A stretch of 54,074 nt of DNA from Gemmatimonadaceae bacterium (GCA_036003045.1 DASYSS010000071.1:1-54074), one strand, 5' to 3'. Counted from the stretch's first letter, positions 7,353 through 15,835 are shown. Notes: generated from the letters alone by a model not told the origin. Translations and numbers: made by a program.

Positions 7353-8404
7353 CCGCACCGCTGAACCACTACGACCGCACCGGGCCGGTGCTCAGTCTCG
7401 ACGACGAGCGAGAGCGCCGGGCGCGCGCCGAGATGCCCGACGCCGACATGCTTGTCGAGGAGCAGCTCTCGGCCGCGACGGCGCGGATTCACGAGGACTC
7501 GACGTCGTACCCGAAGTACCCGTGGCGCGACCTTGCGTCGCTGGCCGGGCCGATGTGCCCCGGCGACCTCATCCTCGTCGCGGCGCGCACTGGCGGCGGG
7601 AAGTCGCTCTTCCTGCAGAACCTCTTCGACTCGCTGATTCGCTCAAACCTTCGCGGGCTGTACATCGGGCTCGAGCAGGGCCCCGAGGTGCTCCGCGTCA
7701 AGTGGGCGTGCATGGCGATGGACGTGCCGCCGAAGGTCGTGCTCGCCGCCGGCGACATTCGTGGCACGCCGGTCTGGCACGACGCGATGGGCAAGGTGCA
7801 GCGGCATATCGCGTGGCAGAGAGACCCGTGGGTCCGTGAGCGCGCGCATTTCGCCACGACGCGCCGGATCAACGCCGCGGGCCTCAAGCGCTGGACCGAT
7901 TGGGGCGTCGACCTCGGGTGCCAGTTCGTCGTCGTCGACCACGTCGATCGCATCGCGCACGGCGACGGGAAGAACTCGTTCCACGAGATGAGCGAGACCG
8001 TGCGGCTCGCGAAAGAACTCGCCGTGCAGAATCACATCGTGATGCTCGTCGCCTCGCAGATGGGTCGCCCCGCGGATGCCGCCGAGCAGTTCATGCCGCC
8101 CTCGCTGCACGCGCTCCGCGGCGGCGGAACGAAAGAGGAGGAGTCCGACACTGTCCTCGGCGTCTATCGCCCGCTCAAGCCGAGCGTCAGCGACAAGCAG
8201 CTCAAGCTCGTGCGCCAGGGCCTCGCGCTCCGCGACACGGTCGTCGAGCCGAACACGATGGCGGTCATGGTGCTCAAGCATCGACTCGAGGGCCCGGTCG
8301 CTGGCCAAGTGGCGAAGCTCTTCGTGCGCCACCAGCGCGTGCAGGAGATGCGCGAAGCCGATCGCTACTCGACACAATCCCGAGACGTCGGGAGGCAATT
8401 CTGA
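7349..8404 (+). CDS. DnaB-like replicative helicase (RecA-fold ATPase)
   Basis: A 351-residue protein starting with an ATGA overlap. Walker A is ARTGGGKS at residues 79-86, and Walker B is VVVDHVD at about 194-200. The SQMGR segment and the late KHRLEGP..AKLFV stretch match the core of DnaB-type hexameric helicases (KNR..G pattern). The primase-binding N-terminal domain of cellular DnaB is largely missing, as is common for phage helicases paired with a separate initiator. It acts at the replication fork. Confidence 0.87.
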   Translation: MTAPLNHYDRTGPVLSLDDERERRARAEMPDADMLVEEQLSAATARIHEDSTSYPKYPWRDLASLAGPMCPGDLILVAARTGGGKSLFLQNLFDSLIRSNLRGLYIGLEQGPEVLRVKWACMAMDVPPKVVLAAGDIRGTPVWHDAMGKVQRHIAWQRDPWVRERAHFATTRRINAAGLKRWTDWGVDLGCQFVVVDHVDRIAHGDGKNSFHEMSETVRLAKELAVQNHIVMLVASQMGRPADAAEQFMPPSLHALRGGGTKEEESDTVLGVYRPLKPSVSDKQLKLVRQGLALRDTVVEPNTMAVMVLKHRLEGPVAGQVAKLFVRHQRVQEMREADRYSTQSRDVGRQF

Positions 8405-8865
8405 TGCGCGCCCCCAACCCCACGCCCGCCGAGCGCCGCTTCGCGTCGAGCTTCTTCGCCGACTCAAGCGCATGCGGCGTCCGTGCGATCAAGACCGCGA
8501 TGCGTGCCGATGGCCGGATGGACTCGTGGATCTGGATCGCGGCGATCGACACGCAGACCATGCTCCGGCTCGGGATCCTGATCTCGGACCAGCTCGCGGG
8601 CGGCGTGACGGACGTCGTGCTCGACCTGGCCGATGTGGTCGTGGTCGAGAAGCACGGCCTCGGCGTCTTGGCGCGGATCAGCACGCAGCTCCGCGAGATC
8701 CGTCGCAACCGACGCGACCCGAGTTCGCACGGCACGCTGACGGTCGAGCGTGCGTCGGCGGACGTGGCGCAGCATCTCGAGCCGCTCGTCGCGTGCGGGC
8801 TCGTCACGATTCGCGAACCGTCGTTCCCTGACGTTCCCCATTCACCCGAGGCGTTCAGCGCATGA
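8404..8865 (+). CDS. STAS-like domain protein
   Basis: A 153-residue protein starting within the helicase stop. Residues 43-138 follow the STAS fold layout: IAAIDTQTM, then LISDQLAGGVTDVVLDLADV (71-78), GLGVLARISTQLREI, GTLTVERAS and LVACGLVTI. In anti-sigma-factor antagonists, a phosphorylatable Ser sits just before the GLGVL helix (DSSG); here the sequence is EKHG (82-85), so that Ser is absent. A phage-borne STAS protein in a replication operon is unusual. The role is unknown and could be a scaffold or a decoy for a host regulator. Confidence 0.72.
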   Translation: MRAPNPTPAERRFASSFFADSSACGVRAIKTAMRADGRMDSWIWIAAIDTQTMLRLGILISDQLAGGVTDVVLDLADVVVVEKHGLGVLARISTQLREIRRNRRDPSSHGTLTVERASADVAQHLEPLVACGLVTIREPSFPDVPHSPEAFSA

Positions 8866-9470
8866 GCCGCGCAGCGACGCAACCCGGCAGGGCCTCACTG
8901 ATCGAGTGGCGCGAGGCGTCGCTTCCGCCCGACGTGAAGCAACTCGTCGCGGGCCGAACGCGGCTCTACGTCTCGACACGCACGCTGTGCAAGGTGCTGG
9001 TGAGCCACGAGCCGGCGACGGGCTGGCATCTCTCGATCTCGCATCCGTGGCGCGACCCGTCGTGGGATGAGATCAAATCGGCGCGGTACACGCTACTCGG
9101 CGACGAACTGCGGATGACGATGGACCTGCCGCCATCGAGCGAATTCGTCGACGTGCACGAGTACTGTTTCCACCTGTACGAATGCCGTTGCAAACACAAA
9201 TCCCAACACCTGAGGAATCGACCGATGATGCGAGCGAAGATGAGCGTGCGTGAAGTGACCAAGCCGTACGAGGGCGCTGAGCAATTGCACATGGCGCCGG
9301 TCGTGAGCGGCGAGACGTTCGGGCCGAACGGCGAGAGCGAGAACAACAGCTACTCGCGCTGGACGCCGAGCGGCAGCCTGTCGCTCGTGATCACCAACCC
9401 GAATCTCCACGGCAAGTTCACCGTTGGCGACGAGTATTACGTCGACTTCACGCCGGCGCCGAAAGCCTGA
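8862..9470 (+). CDS. DUF7694-like protein fused to a conserved phage C-terminal domain
   Basis: A 202-residue protein. The first half (WHLSISHPWRDPSWDEI, ELRMTMDLPP, EYCFHLYEC) resembles DUF7694-type phage proteins. The second half, from residue 122 (MMRAKMSVREVT, then SYSRWTPSGSLSLVITNP and GDEYYVDFTPA), resembles a different small phage protein that is usually separate. An in-frame ATG at 9225 with TGAGGA eight bases upstream could start the second domain independently. The functions of both halves are unknown. Confidence 0.78.
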   Translation: MSRAATQPGRASLIEWREASLPPDVKQLVAGRTRLYVSTRTLCKVLVSHEPATGWHLSISHPWRDPSWDEIKSARYTLLGDELRMTMDLPPSSEFVDVHEYCFHLYECRCKHKSQHLRNRPMMRAKMSVREVTKPYEGAEQLHMAPVVSGETFGPNGESENNSYSRWTPSGSLSLVITNPNLHGKFTVGDEYYVDFTPAPKA

Positions 9471-9473
9471 GCC

Positions 9474-9560
9474 GTGACGCGACTCCTCGCCCGCTTCCGC
9501 GCCTTCGTGTGGCGCCTACGCATGCGGCGCATTGCTGGCCGCCGACTCCGGAGGATGTGA
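9474..9560 (+). CDS. Possible 28-residue arginine-rich microprotein
   Basis: A short GTG-initiated ORF that fits exactly between two genes and ends in a TGATG overlap with the next start. The product is very basic (VTRLLARFRAFVWRLR then RRIAGRRLRR) and would form an amphipathic helix. No good ribosome binding site is seen. The fit between neighbours is the only support, and coincidence is possible. Confidence 0.3.
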   Translation: MTRLLARFRAFVWRLRMRRIAGRRLRRM

Positions 9561-9808
9561 TGCCGAGCCAATCCACCGTGCTCGCGAAAGAGCGCATCGA
9601 GCGCCAGCGCGAAGCCGACGAACGTGCGCAGCGGGCCGACAACGCTCGTCGCGCGGCCCTCGAGAACCCCAAGCGCCAAGCGGCGATCACGCTCTACCAG
9701 CAGGAGCGCGAACGAGCCGAGCGCCAAGGGAAGCGCGTCTTGCGGTCGATCGACGACTACCGGCGCACCGTGCCGGCGTGGGTCATCGAGTACGGCGGTG
9801 CGCGATGA
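9560..9808 (+). CDS. Small coiled-coil hypothetical protein (82 aa)
   Basis: The ATG at 9560 follows GGAGG with a suitable spacing. The product is a nearly continuous charged helix (KERIERQREADERAQRADNARR), ending in RTVPAWVIEYGG. No family is recognised. It ends in an ATGA overlap with the next gene. Confidence 0.72.
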   Translation: MPSQSTVLAKERIERQREADERAQRADNARRAALENPKRQAAITLYQQERERAERQGKRVLRSIDDYRRTVPAWVIEYGGAR

Positions 9809-10197
9809 AGCCGGTCACTCAGACGCACGTCGGCGTCGGGAACCCGCGCGCGAATTGTCTCATGGCCGCCATCGCGTCGATCGTCGAGTGCCCGATCGAT
9901 TCGCTGCCCGACGTGTACGACCACGAGCAGCGTGGCCTCGATTGGTTCGGCGTTCTGCGCGACGCCTTGGCGCCGCACCGCCTCGTGCCGGTCATCTACG
10001 ACCAGAACTCGAAGCTGTTTCCGCCAATCGCACCGAAGGGCTATCACGTGGCGTGCGGAACATCGCCGCGGCAAGACGAACAGCACGCCGTCGTCGCACT
10101 CGATGGCGAGATCGTGTTCGATCCGCATCCGTCGCGTGACGGTCTCCGCGGCGACGTGGCGTGGTGGATCCTCCTCATACCTGCGGCGGCCGCATGA
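9805..10197 (+). CDS. C39-like cysteine peptidase-fold phage protein
   Basis: A 130-residue protein. An early N-terminal NCLMAAIASI carries a Cys at the start of a helix, followed by LPDV, a WFGVL helix, GYHVACGTSPR and QHAVVALDGEIVFDPHPS. A Cys at the helix start with a later His and Asp fits the papain/C39 fold. Proteins of this layout are widespread in phages, usually unannotated. The substrate is unknown; it is not a capsid maturation protease on present evidence. Confidence 0.68.
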   Translation: MKPVTQTHVGVGNPRANCLMAAIASIVECPIDSLPDVYDHEQRGLDWFGVLRDALAPHRLVPVIYDQNSKLFPPIAPKGYHVACGTSPRQDEQHAVVALDGEIVFDPHPSRDGLRGDVAWWILLIPAAAA

Positions 10198-10634
10198 ACC
10201 AGCTCGGCTACGAGGCCACGGTGCGCGCCATGCGCGAGCGGCAGATCCCCGAGGAGAAGATCCAGAAGTTCGCCCGCGAGCAGTGGCCCGAGGTCGCCGC
10301 GGAGCAGGACGCTGCGGCCGTGAAGGTCGAGGCGCGTCGGGAGAAGGACGTCGAGCACGCGGGCGACAAGCTGATGCTCGCGCACGGATTCCGAGTGATC
10401 TCGTTCTCGCAGCCACGCGCGACGAAACAGACCGCCGGGATTAGCGATAGATTATACATCAACGCAAAACGCCGCCTAGCTGTATTCTGGGAAGCCAAGA
10501 CATCCACTGGCAAACAGTCGCCGCACCAGCGCGACTTTCAGGCGCTCGTCGAATCGGTCGACTGGACATACGTGGTCGGGACGGATGCGGTGCTCGGTGC
10601 CTACCTCAACGAGCAAGGAGTGTTGATCAAGTGA
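10194..10634 (+). CDS. VRR-NUC domain nuclease
   Basis: A 146-residue protein. After a helical N-terminal region comes GISDRLYINAKRRLAVFWEAKTSTGKQSPHQ, containing the PD-(D/E)XK elements of VRR-NUC nucleases (Asp, then E-x-K) and a following QxxF helix. Stand-alone VRR-NUC proteins are frequent in phage replication regions and are thought to act on branched or flapped DNA. It overlaps both neighbours by four bases. An embedded TATACATC segment has locally low GC. Confidence 0.82.
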   Translation: MNQLGYEATVRAMRERQIPEEKIQKFAREQWPEVAAEQDAAAVKVEARREKDVEHAGDKLMLAHGFRVISFSQPRATKQTAGISDRLYINAKRRLAVFWEAKTSTGKQSPHQRDFQALVESVDWTYVVGTDAVLGAYLNEQGVLIK

Positions 10635-11206
10635 CCGCGCGCTACTCCGACGACGAGATGCTGGCGGAATTGCGCCGCGTGGCCGCTGGCGAGCCTCTGA
10701 GCCGCCCGCTGTATACGGCTGCGCGACCAGCGATCAGCGCCCCCGCGATCACGGCGCGATTCGGTAGTTGGCTGGCTGCATTAGAAAAAGCGGGCGTTTC
10801 GTCGCCGTACGCCTATGGCGGGACGTGGGCGTCGTGTCCGATCTGCGGCGACCGCTTCAGGGTTCGCGGCGGCGTGAAGGCGGCGAAGACTTGCGGGAGG
10901 CGATCCTGTACGTCCGAACTAATGTCTCGCGAACACTCGCATGGCGACGCGGCCAGTCCACAAGCAGCGCGCGGCCGTGCGGGACGAGTCACGAAGGAGC
11001 GAGGTCGCTGCGAGCGGTGCGGACTCCCGCCTGGTCCACGCGCGCATGATCGTCACCACAGAGATCGCGACCCGTACAACAACGATCCGGCGAACATTGA
11101 GGTTCTCTGCCGAGATTGCCACGCCGCTGAGCATGACGCGGCCGGCGACGGCTGGTCAGCTAAGAAAAAGCGGGATGAGTCAGGTCGTTTTCTTCCCGTG
11201 CGATGA
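10631..11206 (+). CDS. HNH endonuclease with homing-endonuclease-associated repeat
   Basis: A 191-residue protein, GTG start inside the previous stop. Residues 4-55 (YSDDEMLAELRRVA, then FGSWLAALEKAG) match the homing-endonuclease-associated repeat, a DNA-binding module. A zinc motif CPIC follows at about 69-72. The C-terminal HNH domain has CERC, DRHHRD, NIEVLCRDCH. It could be a free-standing homing endonuclease or a phage-adapted nuclease. Confidence 0.82.
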   Translation: MTARYSDDEMLAELRRVAAGEPLSRPLYTAARPAISAPAITARFGSWLAALEKAGVSSPYAYGGTWASCPICGDRFRVRGGVKAAKTCGRRSCTSELMSREHSHGDAASPQAARGRAGRVTKERGRCERCGLPPGPRAHDRHHRDRDPYNNDPANIEVLCRDCHAAEHDAAGDGWSAKKKRDESGRFLPVR

Positions 11207-11454
11207 ACGATCCCGTCTGCGACCGCTGCGGCCGGCTCTGGTCGCACCACGCGCCGCCGAAGATGACCTGCCCGTTCGTCTCGACCTTTCGCGCCGATCG
11301 GCCGGTCGAGCTGACCCACGAAGCCGTGACGATGGTCGAGTCCATTCGCACGCGCCTCGGGATCGGACTCGCCGTGGATTTCGACGCGTGGCTCACGCGC
11401 GCACTGGAGCGGCTGACGGAGATGGAGAACGACGGCGAGGAGTGGAAGCGATGA
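11203..11454 (+). CDS. Small hypothetical protein with CxxC motif
   Basis: An 83-residue protein that overlaps the HNH gene by four bases. It opens with CDRCGRLWSHH and a later C, which may bind zinc. A second part (ESIRTRLGIGLAVDFDAWLTRALERL) is helical. No family is recognised. Confidence 0.72.
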   Translation: MNDPVCDRCGRLWSHHAPPKMTCPFVSTFRADRPVELTHEAVTMVESIRTRLGIGLAVDFDAWLTRALERLTEMENDGEEWKR

Positions 11455-11588
11455 CGAAACGCGAGCATCCGTGGCGCGGTCTGCACTGGCTCATGCTGTC
11501 CGCGTTTGCATCCGGCGTGGCCAAAGTCGCGATGGATGTCTGCTATTGGGCGTGGCAGCGAGAGCGCATATCACGGGGCGAACGATGA
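11451..11588 (+). CDS. Small single-span membrane protein (45 aa)
   Basis: The ATG overlaps the previous stop (ATGA). A hydrophobic stretch (LHWLMLSAFASGVAKVAM) flanked by basic residues suggests one membrane segment. It lies between the early operon and the terminase genes. Too short for a family call. It ends 23 bases before the small terminase. Confidence 0.6.
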   Translation: MTKREHPWRGLHWLMLSAFASGVAKVAMDVCYWAWQRERISRGER

Positions 11589-11611
11589 TTCCGAGAGTAG
11601 ATTAGAGAATC

Positions 11612-11977
11612 ATGCCGAAACGCATCGACCTCTCTGACAAAGAGCTTCGACAGATCGAGCGTCTGGCGCGCTACCTCACGCAGGAGCAAATCGCCAGCGT
11701 GCTCGAGGTGCCGACGCGCACGTTGCAGCGGCGACTACAAGAGGACACGCGAGCAGTGGCGGCCTATAAAAGGGGCAAAAACGAGACGGTCGCCGCCGTC
11801 GCCCGTTCGCTCGTCTTCCAGGCACTCAGCGGCAACATCACGGCCGCGATCTTCTTCCTGAAATGCCAAGGCGGATGGCGCGAGACCGACCCGCGACAGA
11901 TCCCGGTCGACGAGATTCCGAAGCTGACCGACCGCGAGATGGAGCGCGAGAAGCGCCGCATGGGCCTCGTGCGATGA
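11612..11977 (+). CDS. Putative terminase small subunit (HTH protein)
   Basis: A 121-residue protein. Residues 8-45 (LSDKELRQIERLARYLTQEQIASVLEVPTRTL) form a helix-turn-helix typical of small terminase or phage replication-terminase recognition proteins. It continues with a helical region including a KCQGGWRETD segment seen in small terminases. It precedes the large terminase with one gene in between. Its role would be recognition of the packaging site. Confidence 0.75.
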   Translation: MPKRIDLSDKELRQIERLARYLTQEQIASVLEVPTRTLQRRLQEDTRAVAAYKRGKNETVAAVARSLVFQALSGNITAAIFFLKCQGGWRETDPRQIPVDEIPKLTDREMEREKRRMGLVR

Positions 11978-12004
11978 GCGGCCAGTTATGAGGCGACATC
12001 TGGA

Positions 12005-12871
12005 ATGAGATCTCCATACCGTTCTGATCGGTCGCAGCCTATGATCGTTTGCCGGGAACCTGACTCGGCACGGAGGCGCATGCTCGAAATGTTCGCCGCG
12101 CTTCAGGCGAGCACTCCCGACGATGGCGCCCTGACCTGTGTCGACATGTCGAGTGTCGGCCAATGGCATGACGACGCGAACGGGCCGGAACTGGACGTTC
12201 TGCTGAAGGAAACGCCAGCCCGACCGCCGTTCAAGGTCTGCGTCGTCGGAATTGTGACAGATTGTACAAACGTGCCGCTTCCCGTCGCCGATCCGCGCCG
12301 CAGACTCATAGTCGCTTTCGTAGAGCGCAAGTCGGAGGCTGAAGTCGTGATGTTCGAGCTTGGCGTGGATCTCATGCCTATAACCGTCGGCGGCCTCGGG
12401 CTTGACGAGAGAGGTTGCGTGAATAAGAGGATCACTTTTTCCCGCGACTCGAACGATCTGCTTGGGCCGGATGGGTTTACTTCCGAGGTCATCGCTTGCG
12501 GTCTCGCGATGTTCCATGTCGGCAATATCGGGCTTCGAGAAGTCCAATTCCCACGCGCTATGCGTCGGCGTGCACAGAAAGACGGCCTGCGCGGGCCGAC
12601 TGTCTATCACACGCTTCGGCTTCGCCCATTCGGCAAGGATGATGAGCGCGAGCAGCGCTCGGCGATGCCGACCATGGAGCGTCCGCTTCACTTGGTGCGC
12701 GGGCACTTCGCGCGGTACTCGGAAGACCGTCCTCTCTTCGGCCGCTATTCCGGAACTTTCTGGCGCGCCGAGCATGAGGCCGGAAATCCGTCCGTCGCAG
12801 TCGTCCGCAAAACCTACGCGTTCGACGTTCAAACAAGGGCCGATCATGCAGCGATCCCCGGGGCCTCATGA
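12005..12871 (+). CDS. Conserved phage protein between terminase subunits
   Basis: A 288-residue protein. The C-terminal part has PLHLVRGHFARYSEDRPLFGRYSGTFWR, a pattern I recognise from many prophage hypothetical proteins located near terminase or portal genes. The N-terminal half lacks clear motifs. Codon use here appears less GC-biased than in neighbours, suggesting a separate acquisition. No function is known. It overlaps the large terminase start by four bases. Confidence 0.8.
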   Translation: MRSPYRSDRSQPMIVCREPDSARRRMLEMFAALQASTPDDGALTCVDMSSVGQWHDDANGPELDVLLKETPARPPFKVCVVGIVTDCTNVPLPVADPRRRLIVAFVERKSEAEVVMFELGVDLMPITVGGLGLDERGCVNKRITFSRDSNDLLGPDGFTSEVIACGLAMFHVGNIGLREVQFPRAMRRRAQKDGLRGPTVYHTLRLRPFGKDDEREQRSAMPTMERPLHLVRGHFARYSEDRPLFGRYSGTFWRAEHEAGNPSVAVVRKTYAFDVQTRADHAAIPGAS

Positions 12872-14280
12872 GCGTTCTCGAATACAAGCGCGCCCTCGCG
12901 CTAGAGGACGAAACCCGACGTCGCCGCCGTGAGCGGGAGCGCGCCGCGGAACTGGAGCGCCTCGAGGCCGAGACGCGCGCCACGGTAGAGCGGAGTGCCG
13001 AGACGCCCGCGCTCGCGCGCCGCGTGCCGCCGTGGGCCGTCGACCTCCAGCAGCCAGCGCGCTACAAGGGCGCGTCAGGCGGAAGGGCTAGCGGTAAAAG
13101 CCATTTCTTCGCCGAGGAAGCCGTCGAGGCGATGGTGCTCAACCCCGCCCTGCGCTTCGTGTGCATCCGCGAGATCCAGCAGTCGCTCGAGTTCTCGGTC
13201 AAGTCGCTCGTCGAGGCGAAGATCCGCGCCTTCGGTGTCGGCCATCTCTTCGACATCCTCTCGACCAAGATCCGCCGCGCCGGCCACGACGGCATCATGA
13301 TTTTCGAGGGCATGCAGGATCACACCGCGGAGTCGATCAAGTCGCTCGAGGGATTCGGCCGGGCGTGGGTCGAGGAGGCCCACACGATCAGCAAGAAGTC
13401 GTTCGACCTCCTACTCCCGACGATCCGCGCGCCGCAGTCGGAGATCTGGTTTAGTTGGAACCCCGAACTCGCGACCGACCCCGTTGACGCGTTCTTTGCA
13501 TCCAAGCCAGCGGGCGCCATTCACCGGCACGCCACGTACCGCGAGAATCCGTTCTGCCCCGACGTAATGCGCGCTGAGGCGGCGCGGCTCGAGGCGGCGG
13601 ACCCCGACTCCGCGGCGCACATCTGGGACGGCGGCTATTTCCTCGGCGGCCAGGGTCGCGTCTACTCGTCGTTCGTGAACCGACTCGCGCCCGCCGGCAA
13701 TCTCGACGAGAAAGTGACGGACCACGGCGGCGACCTGTACGTCGGCCAGGACTTCAACGTCAACCCGATGGCGTCGGTGATCGCGGTGAAGGTCGTCGAC
13801 GAATGCCACGTGATCGACGCGCTCGAGATCCCGACGTCGAACACCGAAGAGGTCGCGGCCGAGATCAAACGCCGATACCCGAATCGCCGCGTCATCTTCT
13901 GCCCCGACCCCGCAGGGAATCAGCGGCACACGAACGCGCCGGTCGGGCAGACGGACTTTACGATCCTCCAGCGCCATCGGTTCGAGGTGCGCGCGCCGAG
14001 CACGCACCCGCCCGTCGTGGACCGGATCAACAACGCGCAGGCGATGTACTTCGACCCAAAGACGGGCCGCCGACGCGTGCGGATTCACCCGACCGCCGCC
14101 ACGGCGCTCATCACGGGCCTCGCGAACCTGACGTACAAAGAGGGCACGAGCCTCCGCGATACGAAGCGCGGCGGCGGGGCGTATTTCCACATCTGCGACG
14201 CGATGGACTACTTGCTGTGGCAGGAATTCAACGTGCTCACCGAACCCGCCCGCTGGGGCACCACCACCTACCGGACGTGA
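12868..14280 (+). CDS. Terminase large subunit
   Basis: A 470-residue packaging motor. Walker A is GGRASGKS at residues 71-78, and the Walker B-type strand with catalytic acids is RAWVEEAH at 165-172. The C-terminal nuclease domain begins near GQDFN, with Asp at 295, followed by other acidic residues, as in the Terminase_3/PBSX family. It cuts and pumps DNA into the prohead at the portal vertex. The portal gene follows four bases later. Length is typical. Confidence 0.95.
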   Translation: MSVLEYKRALALEDETRRRRRERERAAELERLEAETRATVERSAETPALARRVPPWAVDLQQPARYKGASGGRASGKSHFFAEEAVEAMVLNPALRFVCIREIQQSLEFSVKSLVEAKIRAFGVGHLFDILSTKIRRAGHDGIMIFEGMQDHTAESIKSLEGFGRAWVEEAHTISKKSFDLLLPTIRAPQSEIWFSWNPELATDPVDAFFASKPAGAIHRHATYRENPFCPDVMRAEAARLEAADPDSAAHIWDGGYFLGGQGRVYSSFVNRLAPAGNLDEKVTDHGGDLYVGQDFNVNPMASVIAVKVVDECHVIDALEIPTSNTEEVAAEIKRRYPNRRVIFCPDPAGNQRHTNAPVGQTDFTILQRHRFEVRAPSTHPPVVDRINNAQAMYFDPKTGRRRVRIHPTAATALITGLANLTYKEGTSLRDTKRGGGAYFHICDAMDYLLWQEFNVLTEPARWGTTTYRT

Positions 14281-14284
14281 TGCG

Positions 14285-15835
14285 ATGACGACGCTCCTCG
14301 ACGTGATCGGCAGCAACATGAACGAGAACGGCACGGCGGATACGGCCGACTCCTCGGCCGCGCAGCTCGTCGAGTCGAGCGCCGGCGCAACGCCGGACCA
14401 TCCGAGCCCGGCGTACCTCCGCATGAAGCCACGCTGGCTCCGCTGTCGCGCGCTGATGGGCGGCTCGGACGGGATTCGCGCGGGGGGCGAGTTATACAAC
14501 CCGCGGTTCGATGGCGAGACCGACGACCAGCTCGCGGCGCGGATCTCCCTCTGCGCGCTGACCAACTTCTTCGCGCGCACCGTCAAGGCGTGCGTCGGGA
14601 TGTTGCTGCAGAAGCGCCCAGAACTCGGCCAGGACATGCCGACCGACTTCGTCGACTTCTGGGAGAACGTGGACGGCAAGGGCACGCACGGTGCCGTCTT
14701 CACGAAGAAACTGGCGACCGACGCGATGGTCGACGGCCACGCGGGACTGCTGGTCGACTACCAGCGCGTGCCGAACGCCTCGAGCGTGGATGCCTCACAG
14801 GAGAAGGCGCTCGGCCTGCGCCCGTATTGGGTCAAGTTTCGCGCGCAAGACATTTTCCTGGAACTATTCGAGGCGATTAACGGCCAGCAAACGCTCGTCC
14901 TCCTCGTGCTGCGCGAGATCGTCGAGGAGTCGTACAATCGGTTCGGCATTCGCGCGCGCGCGCGGTATCGCGTGTACGAGCGCACGCAGGGCCGCGTCAT
15001 GTGCGAATTGTGGACCTCTGCCCCTGGCGGCGGCACGCCGACGCAGACGCAGAAGCCGACTGCGATGCTGAACGTCACGGAGATCCCGTTCGAAAAGTGC
15101 GTCGCCGGCGATGAGTTGACGCTCGTCGAAACCCGGCCAGCGTTGCTGGACTTGGCGGACCTGAACATCGAGCACCACCAGATCAAGACGGACATTCGGA
15201 ATCTCGAACGGTTGGCGATGGTGCCGACCGTCGTGCGGAAGGGCTACGTCGCGCCGGTCGACGACAACGGCGACCCCGATCCGGCGCCGGTACTCCTCGG
15301 CCCGCGGCAGGTCATCGACGTACCGATCGAGGGCGACGTGAAGTGGCTCACGCCCGACACGGCGGTGCTCGATCCAGCCATGAAGTCGCTCGAGGACGTC
15401 AAGCTCGACATGGGCACGTCCGGGCTGTCTTTCTTGGCTCCGGAACAGGCGCGGCCGAACGAAACGGCCGAGGCCAAGCGCATCGACGCCGCCGCGCAGA
15501 ACGCGTCGCTCGCCACGTTCGCGTCGAACCTGCAGGACTGCCTTGAGGCGGCCGCCGGCCATACCGTCGCGTTCATGGGGCTACCCGACCTGGAGGAGGG
15601 ATCGATCACGGTCAACACCGACTTTGAGCGCGCCGTGATGAGCCCCGCGACGATCTCGGCGCTCGGCACGTTGGCGGCGAACGGGAAGTTGTCGATCGAG
15701 ACGCTGCTCGCACTGCTCGAGCGCGGCCAGGTGCTGGACGACGGGTTCGATCGCGAGGCGGAGCTCGCGCGGATTCTGAAGGAGACCACACTACCACCCG
15801 CCGCAGCGACGACGGATACGGGGGCGGCGGCGTAG
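14285..15835 (+). CDS. Portal protein (DUF4055 family)
   Basis: A 516-residue protein in the expected place after terminase. YLRMKPRWLRCRALMGGSDG, GELYNPRF and the NFFARTVKACVGMLLQKRPEL segment match the DUF4055 group of portal proteins. The central acidic region and LEDVKLDMGTSGLSFLAPEQARPNETA are also characteristic. Twelve copies would form the DNA channel. It ends directly at the start of the MuF-like gene. Confidence 0.9.
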   Translation: MTTLLDVIGSNMNENGTADTADSSAAQLVESSAGATPDHPSPAYLRMKPRWLRCRALMGGSDGIRAGGELYNPRFDGETDDQLAARISLCALTNFFARTVKACVGMLLQKRPELGQDMPTDFVDFWENVDGKGTHGAVFTKKLATDAMVDGHAGLLVDYQRVPNASSVDASQEKALGLRPYWVKFRAQDIFLELFEAINGQQTLVLLVLREIVEESYNRFGIRARARYRVYERTQGRVMCELWTSAPGGGTPTQTQKPTAMLNVTEIPFEKCVAGDELTLVETRPALLDLADLNIEHHQIKTDIRNLERLAMVPTVVRKGYVAPVDDNGDPDPAPVLLGPRQVIDVPIEGDVKWLTPDTAVLDPAMKSLEDVKLDMGTSGLSFLAPEQARPNETAEAKRIDAAAQNASLATFASNLQDCLEAAAGHTVAFMGLPDLEEGSITVNTDFERAVMSPATISALGTLAANGKLSIETLLALLERGQVLDDGFDREAELARILKETTLPPAAATTDTGAAA

